Source: an uncultured Clostridia bacterium (GTDB lineage Bacteria; Bacillota; Clostridia; Oscillospirales; Acutalibacteraceae). Taken from it: a stretch of DNA of 6,720 nt. The stretch covers positions 1-6,720 of the forward strand of contig CALYOC010000039.1 in assembly GCA_945227095.1 (NCBI GenBank). The letters are read 5' to 3'. The position numbers and the translations under genes were made by a program. Shown here one piece after another: positions 1 through 5,204 of this stretch. Position 1 is the stretch's first letter, and every line of letters starts with the position of its first letter. The notes below the pieces were generated by a model. The model ran no database searches. It was given only the letters and a program-made list of their open reading frames with translations, and was not told where the DNA came from.

Positions 1-732
1 GTCCGGCAGGTGCTGCCCCGCGGGCTTATCCAGGGGGCCGACGCTTTCCTCGTCGGCCTTCATCGGAATGAATACGACATTTTTATTAAATATGGCGCGC
101 CGTTGCGTGCCGTCCGATTTTTTATGCAGACAAGGGAGAGCGACCCCGAAATACCCTATCTGTTCTCTAAAATTCGTCTTAATAACTCCACTTATCTTAC
201 CAAGTACAATGAGCGCCGCAATTTCCACAAGGGGATTTGCTTAGACCTGTTCCCGTTCGATGTAGTGCCGGACGATTTGGAAAAGAGGGAGAAATTCGTC
301 AGCAAGGTAATCAAACGCTCCAAAAAGCACAACAAGGTCGTCAATATCGCAGGACCGGAGCCGGAGTACGACCATAAGCCCGTGAACCTAACCGATTGGT
401 ATTTCAGATGGTTCGGACGGATTCACCGCTTTGTGTATAAATTGATTCCTTTGACAATCACCCAGCGCAGATATGTTAAGCTCGCCACAAAGTATAATGA
501 CAAACTCGGCGAGCCCGGCTACACAACGGTTGCAAGCTTTGTACCGAGCTACACCTTTATTTCGCTTGATGATTTGTTGCCTTACAGAGATGTAGATTTT
601 GAAAATATTAAGACAAAAATTCCCAACAGGGCAGAGGTATTCCTTGAAATGCAGTACGGAGACTATATGGAGCTTCCGCCGCAGCACAAGCAGATAGGAC
701 ACGGACTTATCGGTTGGTCATTGGATAATTAA
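1..732 (+). CDS. LicD-family phosphotransferase, 5'-partial
   Basis: LicD-family (fukutin-related) nucleotidyltransferase-fold proteins transfer phosphocholine or phosphopolyol from a CDP donor to a glycan. The reading frame is open from position 1; a GTG at 10 is the first start-like codon but is probably not the real start, because LicD proteins usually have several dozen residues before this point. Counting from that GTG, family signatures are LFSKIR (51-56), HKGICLDLFPFDVVP (73-87) and YGDYMELPP near the C-terminus (216-224). The segment LVGLHRNEYDIF (14-25) aligns with the stretch just after the family's PWDDDxD metal-binding motif, but here that motif reads QGADAFL, so only one of the clustered aspartates remains. 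That part lies in the abnormally GC-rich first 60 nt and may be sequence error. The stop is 17 nt before the cytidylyltransferase ATG, so the two genes are probably cotranscribed. Family call is firm; the transferred group (polyol phosphate) is inferred from neighbours. Confidence 0.85.
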   Translation, partial: VRQVLPRGLIQGADAFLVGLHRNEYDIFIKYGAPLRAVRFFMQTRESDPEIPYLFSKIRLNNSTYLTKYNERRNFHKGICLDLFPFDVVPDDLEKREKFVSKVIKRSKKHNKVVNIAGPEPEYDHKPVNLTDWYFRWFGRIHRFVYKLIPLTITQRRYVKLATKYNDKLGEPGYTTVASFVPSYTFISLDDLLPYRDVDFENIKTKIPNRAEVFLEMQYGDYMELPPQHKQIGHGLIGWSLDN

Positions 733-749
733 AAATCGGAGAAGAATTT

Positions 750-1457
750 ATGAATATAATGATGTTGATGATGGGCGGCACCGGAACAAGGTTCGGAGCC
801 GACATACCCAAGCAGTATATCGAGGTTGACGGAAAACCGCTCTTTACATATATTTTAAAGAGATATTCCGAGCTTGAATGTATTGACGCCATTGTGGTTG
901 TGTCGCACGCCGATTGGCTTGATTTTGTGGGCGAGTGGAGAGATAAACTCAACATTCCCAAGGTAAATGCGATTGTCGCAGGCGGCTCAACCCGTTCGGA
1001 GTCCGTGCTCAACGGACTTGAAAGCATATCCGAGTTTGCGTGCGATGATGATGTAGTGCTTATTCACGACGCTACACACCCGTATGTCGATGCTGAGGGC
1101 ACGCTTAAGATAATCGAGGCTGTCAAGGAGCACGGCGGCGCGACTTTGGGCGCGTGCCAGTATGATACGATGTATAGGATAGATGAAAACAATATGCTCA
1201 GCGAGGTTGTTCCGCGTCAGTATATTGTCTCCGGAGCTTCACCGGAAGCGTTTAAGTTCGGACTTATATATGATATTTATAAAAACGCTGACCCGGCATA
1301 TTTCGAGGCGATGACCTCTGCCGGAGCAATCGCACTTGCAAATGATATTCCTATGCAGGTTGTACCGACCGACATTGTAAATCTTAAAATAACACATAAG
1401 GAAGATTTAGAGGTTTGTAAAAAGCTTCTTCACACATATTTTTTTAAAGACAATTAA
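750..1457 (+). CDS. IspD/TarI-family CTP:polyol-phosphate cytidylyltransferase
   Basis: A 235-residue protein of the IspD/TarI family, which joins CMP from CTP to a phosphorylated alcohol. The nucleotide-binding loop GGTGTRFGADIPKQ (9-22) carries the expected R14 and K21. GGSTRSESVLNGL (78-90), HDATHPY (106-112), T140 and VNLKIT (210-215, with K213) are also recognisable. D107, T140, R156 and K213 correspond to substrate-site residues of E. coli IspD, but the usual HDAARP reads HDATHP, with His110 where IspD has Arg109, and the TPQ segment is replaced by ASPEAF (163-168). Generic annotation would be IspD of the MEP isoprenoid pathway. The neighbours (LicD, GatZ-like, GatD-like) instead point to a CDP-polyol made for a surface glycan, as TarI makes CDP-ribitol. 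A GGAG at 738-741, 8 nt before the ATG, supports this start. Family is certain; substrate (proposed galactitol 1-phosphate) is inferred. Confidence 0.9.
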   Translation: MNIMMLMMGGTGTRFGADIPKQYIEVDGKPLFTYILKRYSELECIDAIVVVSHADWLDFVGEWRDKLNIPKVNAIVAGGSTRSESVLNGLESISEFACDDDVVLIHDATHPYVDAEGTLKIIEAVKEHGGATLGACQYDTMYRIDENNMLSEVVPRQYIVSGASPEAFKFGLIYDIYKNADPAYFEAMTSAGAIALANDIPMQVVPTDIVNLKITHKEDLEVCKKLLHTYFFKDN

Positions 1458-1460
1458 AAA

Positions 1461-1465
1461 AGGAG
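1461..1465 (+). promoter_or_regulatory. Ribosome binding site deciding the gatZ-like start
   Basis: AGGAG lies 9 nt before the ATG at 1475 but only 3 nt before the upstream in-frame TTG at 1469, so the ATG is the better start. Confidence 0.8.
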
Positions 1466-1474
1466 ACATTGAAA

Positions 1475-2683
1475 ATGGGAATAAATCCTCTTAAGGATAT
1501 GGTTGAAAAGAGAAAAATCGGAATCCATTGCGGAATCCCGTCATATTGCAGCGCAAACAAGCTTGTAATCGAAGCAGCGCTCGAGCAGGCAAAAAGGTTT
1601 ACCGGTCAATCCGTGCTCATCGAAGCAACCTCCAACCAGGTCAACCAGGACGGCGGATATACAAAAATGCTTCCCGAGGACTTCAAGGAGTATGTTTACA
1701 AAATAGCCGATAGGATTGATTTTGATAAGAACTTAATCGTATTGGGCGGCGACCATTTGGGACCGCTACCGTGGTGCGATAAGCCTGCCGACTACGCTAT
1801 GGAGCAGGCGGCGATTCTTGTCAAGCTCTGCGTTTCATCGGGTTATACAAAGATTCATTTGGACACAAGTATGAAATTGGGCGATGACCCGGCAGGAGAG
1901 CTTTCACCCGAGGTCGTTGCGGAAAGAGGAGCGTTTCTCTACAAGGCGGCAGAGGAGGCTTTTGAGGAATATCTCATTTCTCACCCGGACGCCGTTCACC
2001 CGGTATATGTAATCGGCAGTGAGGTGCCGATTCCCGGCGGTGACCAGGAGGAGGGAGACCATGTCAAGGTGACAACCCCGGAGGACTTTGAGAGGACTCT
2101 CGTCGCTTATAAGAAGAAATTCGCCGAGCTCGGACTCAATGACGCGTGGGAGAATATTATCGCCGTCGTCGTTCAGCCCGGAGTTGAGTTCGGAAATGCC
2201 GATATACATCATTATGACCGCATTGACGCTGCCCGGCTTTGCCGCAGCTTGAAAAAGTACCCCGATATCGTCTTTGAAGGACATTCCACCGATTATCAAA
2301 CACCTCAGAGCCTTAGAGAGATGGTACAGGACGGAATTGCGATTATCAAGGTCGGACCTGCTCTTACATTCTCGCTCAGAGAGGGCTTGTTTGCTTTGAG
2401 TATGATGGAAAAGGAGCTTATCGAGGACGAGAGCAAGAGAGCTGACTTTATGGAGGTTCTCGAAGAGGAAATGCTCAAAAATCCGAAGTATTGGGAAAAA
2501 TATTATGACGGAGACGAGCACAAGCAGCATCTTTCGAGAAAGTACGGTTTCTCCGACAGGAGCAGATACTATATGGCGCTTCCCGAGGTAGATAAAGCTA
2601 TCAGCAAGTTGTTTAAAAACCTCGACGGCGGAGAGATTCCGCTTACAATGCTCAAACAGTATATGCCCGAGCAGTTTATCTAG
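1475..2683 (+). CDS. gatZ: GatZ/KbaZ-family protein (possible fructose-6-P/tagatose-6-P 4-epimerase), ended early by in-frame TAG
   Basis: The family is called the class II D-tagatose-1,6-bisphosphate aldolase non-catalytic subunit. Stand-alone members have also been reported to epimerise fructose 6-phosphate to tagatose 6-phosphate at C4. Signatures: NPLKDMV (4-10), EATSNQVNQDGGYT (50-63), LGGDHLGP (90-97), IHLDTSM (127-133), GSEVPIPGG (181-189), QPGVEFG (234-240), FEGHSTDYQT (267-276) and KVGPALTF (292-299). D93/H94 and H270 are probable metal-site residues by analogy with class II aldolases. The ATG at 1475 is chosen over the TTG at 1469 because AGGAG (1461-1465) lies 9 nt before the ATG but only 3 nt before the TTG. 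The frame stops at codon 403 (TAG), yet homologous sequence continues in frame to 2809; the full product would be 444 residues, and 402 are made without readthrough. No GatY/KbaY aldolase partner is in the window. In context it may supply tagatose 6-phosphate to the next enzyme. Confidence 0.85.
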   Translation: MGINPLKDMVEKRKIGIHCGIPSYCSANKLVIEAALEQAKRFTGQSVLIEATSNQVNQDGGYTKMLPEDFKEYVYKIADRIDFDKNLIVLGGDHLGPLPWCDKPADYAMEQAAILVKLCVSSGYTKIHLDTSMKLGDDPAGELSPEVVAERGAFLYKAAEEAFEEYLISHPDAVHPVYVIGSEVPIPGGDQEEGDHVKVTTPEDFERTLVAYKKKFAELGLNDAWENIIAVVVQPGVEFGNADIHHYDRIDAARLCRSLKKYPDIVFEGHSTDYQTPQSLREMVQDGIAIIKVGPALTFSLREGLFALSMMEKELIEDESKRADFMEVLEEEMLKNPKYWEKYYDGDEHKQHLSRKYGFSDRSRYYMALPEVDKAISKLFKNLDGGEIPLTMLKQYMPEQFI

Positions 2684-2809
2684 GTGCGCGAGGGCGGCTT
2701 GAAGGCTACTCCGAGAGAACTTGTCAAGGACAAGGTTGTCGGAGTTATCGATGATTACAACTATGCCGTTATGCACAACTATATGGTCAGCGGTATTTTT
2801 ACGAAATAA
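2681..2809 (+). other. In-frame TAG and C-terminal continuation of the gatZ-like gene
   Basis: Directly after the TAG at 2681-2683 the same frame runs 41 more codons to TAA at 2807-2809. The text around the stop reads QYMPEQFI-stop-VREGGLKA, followed by TPRELVKDKVVGVIDDY. As I recall the family, GatZ/KbaZ proteins end with a similar segment (QYLPLQY, then xVRxGxL, then TPREL and a helix ending in a Tyr), so this is lost or read-through coding sequence rather than spacer. The distal TAA is 14 nt before the gatD ATG, which matches the 14-17 nt gaps of the other operon junctions; the TAG would leave an exceptional 140 nt gap. The stop could be a nonsense mutation, a sequencing error from AAG, GAG or CAG, or a translated amber codon. 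Confidence 0.85.
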
Positions 2810-2814
2810 AGGAG
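2808..2814 (+). promoter_or_regulatory. Ribosome binding site deciding the gatD-like start
   Basis: AAAGGAG overlaps the distal TAA of the gatZ-like frame and lies 9 nt before the ATG at 2824, but only 3 nt before the in-frame TTG at 2818. The ATG start gives MKAAVLY, a normal beginning for this dehydrogenase family. The overlap with the distal stop suggests translational coupling when ribosomes reach it. Confidence 0.8.
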
Positions 2815-2823
2815 AATTTGTCA

Positions 2824-3876
2824 ATGAAGGCAGCAGTTTTATATGGTGATGACGATTTAAGATATGAGGAAGTTGCCGAGCCCGAGGTGAAAGCGGGACA
2901 GGTAAAGGTCAGAGTTAAGGCATGCGGAGTCTGCGGCTCGGACATTCCGAGGGCTTTGTCAGGCGGAGCGCATTATTATCCGATAATACTCGGTCACGAG
3001 TTCAGCGGATATGTCGCCGAGGTCGGCGAGGGAGTAACCTCTGTCAAGGAGGGTGACCATGTTGTAGGTGTGCCGCTTGTGCCGTGCCTTGAATGTGCGG
3101 ATTGCCTTAGAGGAAATTTCTCGCAGTGTAAAAATTATACCTTTATCGGTTCAAGAGACCCCGGTGCTTATTCCGATTATGTCGTAATGCCCGAAAAGAA
3201 TGTTGTTAAAATTGATGAGTCTATTCCCTTCACCGCGGCGGCTATGTTTGAGCCCTGCACCGTGTCCTTGCACGGACTTCGCGTCAGCGGATACAAGGGC
3301 GGCGGAACGGTGGCTGTTTTGGGCTGCGGAACGATAGGACTTTTCGCTCTTGAGTGGGCGAGGATAATGGGTGCGAAGAAAATTGTCGCCTTTGATATTT
3401 CCGACGAGCAGCTCGCCACGGCAAAAAGAGTCGGAGCCGACGAGGTTGTCAATACACTTGAAGAGGGCTTTGAGGAGAAGGCGCTGTCATATACAGATTC
3501 CGGCAGAGGCTTTGATTATGTCTTTGAAACTGCCGGCAGCGTCCCCACAATCAAGATGACCTTCTCGCTCGCCGCGAACAAGGCGACTGTCTGCTTTATC
3601 GGCACTCCCACAAAGGACATCACCTTCTCAAAAGGCCTTTGGGAGCAGATAAACCGCAAGGAGTTAACTGTCAGAGGCTCCTGGATGTCCGGAGGAACTG
3701 CACCGTTTCCGGGTGATGACTGGTCACTTGTAGCGCATTATACCGCTTCGGGAGAGATGATAATTGACGACGGCTTTATATATAAAAAGTTTAAAATGCA
3801 GGACGCATCGAAGGCATTTGAGGACTTTAAACAGCCCGGCAAGGTCAAGGGCAGGGTAATGCTTGTCAACGATTGA
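2824..3876 (+). CDS. gatD: Galactitol-1-phosphate 5-dehydrogenase-like zinc alcohol dehydrogenase
   Basis: A 350-residue medium-chain zinc dehydrogenase, full length for the family. GatD interconverts galactitol 1-phosphate and D-tagatose 6-phosphate with NAD(H). GatD-like stretches are GVCGSDIPR (35-43), GAHYYPIILGHEFSGY (48-63), FIGSR (107-111) and ELTVRGSWM near the C-terminus; they resemble E. coli GatD more than generic MDR enzymes. Catalytic zinc ligands C37, H58 and E143 and the structural-zinc cysteines C88, C91, C94 and C102 are all present. The Rossmann loop is VLGCGTIG (165-172), and D191 at the end of the second strand favours NAD over NADP. In a galactitol catabolic operon one would expect PTS genes gatABC and the aldolase gatY; none is seen here. 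Next to a cytidylyltransferase and LicD it more likely runs in the reducing direction to make galactitol 1-phosphate. Other polyol-phosphate dehydrogenase activities (such as TarJ-like ribitol 5-phosphate) are the main alternative. Confidence 0.9.
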   Translation: MKAAVLYGDDDLRYEEVAEPEVKAGQVKVRVKACGVCGSDIPRALSGGAHYYPIILGHEFSGYVAEVGEGVTSVKEGDHVVGVPLVPCLECADCLRGNFSQCKNYTFIGSRDPGAYSDYVVMPEKNVVKIDESIPFTAAAMFEPCTVSLHGLRVSGYKGGGTVAVLGCGTIGLFALEWARIMGAKKIVAFDISDEQLATAKRVGADEVVNTLEEGFEEKALSYTDSGRGFDYVFETAGSVPTIKMTFSLAANKATVCFIGTPTKDITFSKGLWEQINRKELTVRGSWMSGGTAPFPGDDWSLVAHYTASGEMIIDDGFIYKKFKMQDASKAFEDFKQPGKVKGRVMLVND

Positions 3877-3891
3877 TTTTAAGGAGTAATT

Positions 3892-4908
3892 ATGCCTAAA
3901 ACGAGAGTTGCAAAATATGACAATGTCAAGTTTTTGCTGATATTTCTGGTAGTGCTGGGGCATTTTGTCGAGCGCTCCGACGCATCGGCTGCAAAAAGTG
4001 CGTTTTTGTTCATTTACACCTTCCATATGCCTGCGTTTATCTTTATATCCGGACTTTTTTCAAAGAGCACGGTGAACGCTCCAAAGCTCAATTGGAGTAA
4101 GATTATTCCGTATTTTTACCTATTTTTTATTCTCAATTTTTTGAGAAAGGCCGTGGAAGCGCCGTTTAAGGAGAAATTCACCTTTTCGGTGTTTAAGGTG
4201 GGAAATGCCTCTTGGTTTTTGCTTGCGATTTTCGCCTTTTATATTATTACATTCTTAATTAAGAATATCGACCCGAAGCTCGCCTTGATTATGGCGGTTC
4301 TTATGGGTTGTATAATCGGTTATACCGACACAAAGGATATATTATCCGTATCGCGTATTTTAGCCTATTATCCGTTTTTCCTGCTCGGCTATTATCTGCC
4401 GGTGGAAAAGGTCACCGAATTTACTCAGAGAAAATGGGTAAAGGTAATTTCTGTTGCGGTTTTGGCAGCGCTTGCGGCAGTTTGCCTGTTCTGTTTAAAA
4501 GATGTTTATTTTATAAGGCCGCTTCTCACCGGAAAGAATTCGTATTTTAAAATGGAAAAATTTGCCTTGTGGGGCGGACTTATACGATTGGTATATTACT
4601 TTGTCTGCTCGGCTATAATATGTGCGGTGATAAGCGTCGTGCCGAAAAGACGACTCGGATTTATCAGCACTTTCGGAGAGAGGACATTGGGAGTGTATTT
4701 TTGGCACCTTCTGATAATATCCGTACTTTTCGATTTAGGCGTGTTTGAAAATTTGGCTCTGCTGCCCACGGCGGCACAGATGGGAATTGTCTTTGCGTGC
4801 GCCGTTGCGCTGACGCTGATTTTATCGCTCAAGGTGTTCAGTATTCCGCTAAACTTTATTTTAAAGCCGAAACCGAGAAATATTGAGAAGCAGGATATAG
4901 GTACTTGA
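3892..4908 (+). CDS. Acyltransferase family 3 membrane protein (fucose 4-O-acetylase-like)
   Basis: A 338-residue, strongly hydrophobic protein with roughly ten predicted membrane segments. It matches acyltransferase family 3, integral membrane enzymes that put O-acetyl or other acyl groups on sugars and surface polymers. The N-terminal DNVKFLLIFLVVLGHF (10-25) holds the family's conserved His (H24); FHMPAFIFISGLFSK (44-58) is typical of the fucose 4-O-acetylase-like branch; TLGVYFWH places a further conserved His at 272. The start ATG has AAGGAG at 3881-3886, 5 nt upstream, and lies 15 nt after the gatD-like stop, so it appears to be the last gene of the operon. It probably modifies the glycan or the attached polyol phosphate made by this locus. 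The actual acceptor cannot be read from the sequence. No clear terminator follows the gene. Confidence 0.88.
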   Translation: MPKTRVAKYDNVKFLLIFLVVLGHFVERSDASAAKSAFLFIYTFHMPAFIFISGLFSKSTVNAPKLNWSKIIPYFYLFFILNFLRKAVEAPFKEKFTFSVFKVGNASWFLLAIFAFYIITFLIKNIDPKLALIMAVLMGCIIGYTDTKDILSVSRILAYYPFFLLGYYLPVEKVTEFTQRKWVKVISVAVLAALAAVCLFCLKDVYFIRPLLTGKNSYFKMEKFALWGGLIRLVYYFVCSAIICAVISVVPKRRLGFISTFGERTLGVYFWHLLIISVLFDLGVFENLALLPTAAQMGIVFACAVALTLILSLKVFSIPLNFILKPKPRNIEKQDIGT

Positions 4909-4930
4909 CTTAAAATTGTTTTTGACTTAA
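4905..4930 (+). repeat. Direct repeat TTGACTTAA, two copies
   Basis: TTGACTTAA occurs at 4905-4913 and again at 4922-4930, a 17 nt period. The first copy overlaps the stop of the acyltransferase gene. Each contains TTGACT, a good -35 match, so the pair may be duplicated promoter elements or chance in AT-rich DNA. Confidence 0.4.
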
Positions 4931-4958
4931 TATATATTTGTATTTTATATAATATAAT
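4922..4958 (+). promoter_or_regulatory. thrS: Probable sigma-A type promoter for the T-box/thrS transcript
   Basis: TTGACT at 4922-4927 resembles a -35 box and TATAAT occurs at 4948-4953 and 4953-4958, just before the T-box leader begins at about 4961. The spacing from -35 to the first TATAAT is 20 nt, longer than the usual 17; the better-spaced hexamer is TTATAT at 4945-4950. A promoter is expected here because the leader must be transcribed from its 5' end, but the exact boxes are uncertain. Confidence 0.5.
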
Positions 4959-5040
4959 CTGTGACGGGGACTTGCCGGTTTATGAGCCTTACAGAGAACT
5001 TTGTACCGCTGAAATCAAAGTAGGTATCGAATCTCGGCGC

Positions 5041-5043
5041 ACC
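5041..5043 (+). promoter_or_regulatory. Probable T-box specifier codon ACC (Thr)
   Basis: ACC sits in the internal loop between helices CGGGG/CCTCG and GCCGG/TCGGC of Stem I, is followed by a purine (A5044), and precedes the conserved-looking ACCTCGGAG. It codes for Thr, matching the downstream synthetase. The loop is small and lacks a clear AGTA on its 5' side, so the assignment is an inference from pairing and context. Confidence 0.7.
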
Positions 5044-5121
5044 ACCTCGGAGAGCGCACTGAAAAGGTGCGACGGCTGACCGCCGTTATCGGTTTAGAGT
5101 GATCGGACTTGTCCGGTAATT

Positions 5122-5154
5122 TGGGTGGAACCGTGGAGTTTACACTTCATCCCA
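5122..5154 (+). promoter_or_regulatory. T-box antiterminator
   Basis: TGGG (5122-5125) pairs with CCCA (5151-5154), and GTGGAGT (5133-5139) pairs with ACTTCAT (5144-5150), leaving the seven-base bulge TGGAACC (5126-5132) that binds the tRNA acceptor end. This is the standard antiterminator form. It shares CCCA with the terminator, so the two are mutually exclusive. Confidence 0.9.
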
Positions 5155-5184
5155 TGGACCTTTTGGGGTCTATGGGATTTTTTT
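5151..5184 (+). terminator. Intrinsic terminator of the T-box leader
   Basis: CCCATGGACC (5151-5160) pairs with GGTCTATGGG (5167-5176) in a 10 bp stem with one G-U pair and a six-base loop, followed by A and seven T residues (5178-5184). It stops transcription when uncharged tRNA does not stabilise the overlapping antiterminator. Confidence 0.93.
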
Positions 5185-5204
5185 AATAGTAAGGAGAGTT
5201 TATT

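Larger units (their letters stand above)
4961..5184 (+). ncRNA. T-box riboswitch leader of thrS
   Basis: This RNA leader senses uncharged tRNA, here probably tRNA-Thr, and lets transcription continue into thrS only when it is bound. Stem I begins with GTGACGGGGA; CGGGG (4965-4969) pairs with CCTCG (5045-5049), and GA/GA next to it (4963-4964 with 5050-5051) fits a K-turn. Higher up, GCCGG (4974-4978) pairs with TCGGC (5034-5038), an AGAGA bulge follows, and ACTTTG (4999-5004) pairs with CAAAGT (5016-5021) around a loop with GCTGAAA. Hairpins follow at 5055-5071, 5072-5086 and 5102-5117. The T-box GGGTGGAACCG is at 5123-5133. TGGA pairs with a tRNA ending UCCA, so a tRNA with discriminator U, which I believe suits Gram-positive tRNA-Thr. 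The downstream gene is thrS, as expected. Confidence 0.93.

Noticed and set aside
10..12. GTG as the true start of the LicD gene
   Set aside because: The frame is open to the window edge, no ribosome binding site precedes it, and LicD proteins normally have an N-terminal segment ahead of this point.
388..1027. Two - strand open frames (388-702 and 707-1027) opposite licD and the cytidylyltransferase
   Set aside because: Both are shadows of well-supported + strand genes and have no family signature.
2684..2686. GTG right after the TAG as a reinitiation start for a separate small protein
   Set aside because: No ribosome binding site precedes it and the 41-codon product is just the conserved tail of GatZ.
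1904..2824. Long open frame on the - strand (306 codons) opposite gatZ
   Set aside because: It lies antisense to strongly conserved GatZ coding sequence, shows no recognisable family and arises from codon bias in the opposite strand.
4909..4960. Intrinsic terminator for the polysaccharide operon after the acyltransferase gene
   Set aside because: The region is AT-rich but I see no stable GC-containing hairpin followed by a T run.
5032..5034. TCT following GAA in Stem I as a Ser specifier codon
   Set aside because: The GAA-TCT layout is tempting, but the loop just above the K-turn and GGGG helix contains ACC, the T-box TGGA fits a tRNA with discriminator U, and the downstream gene is thrS.
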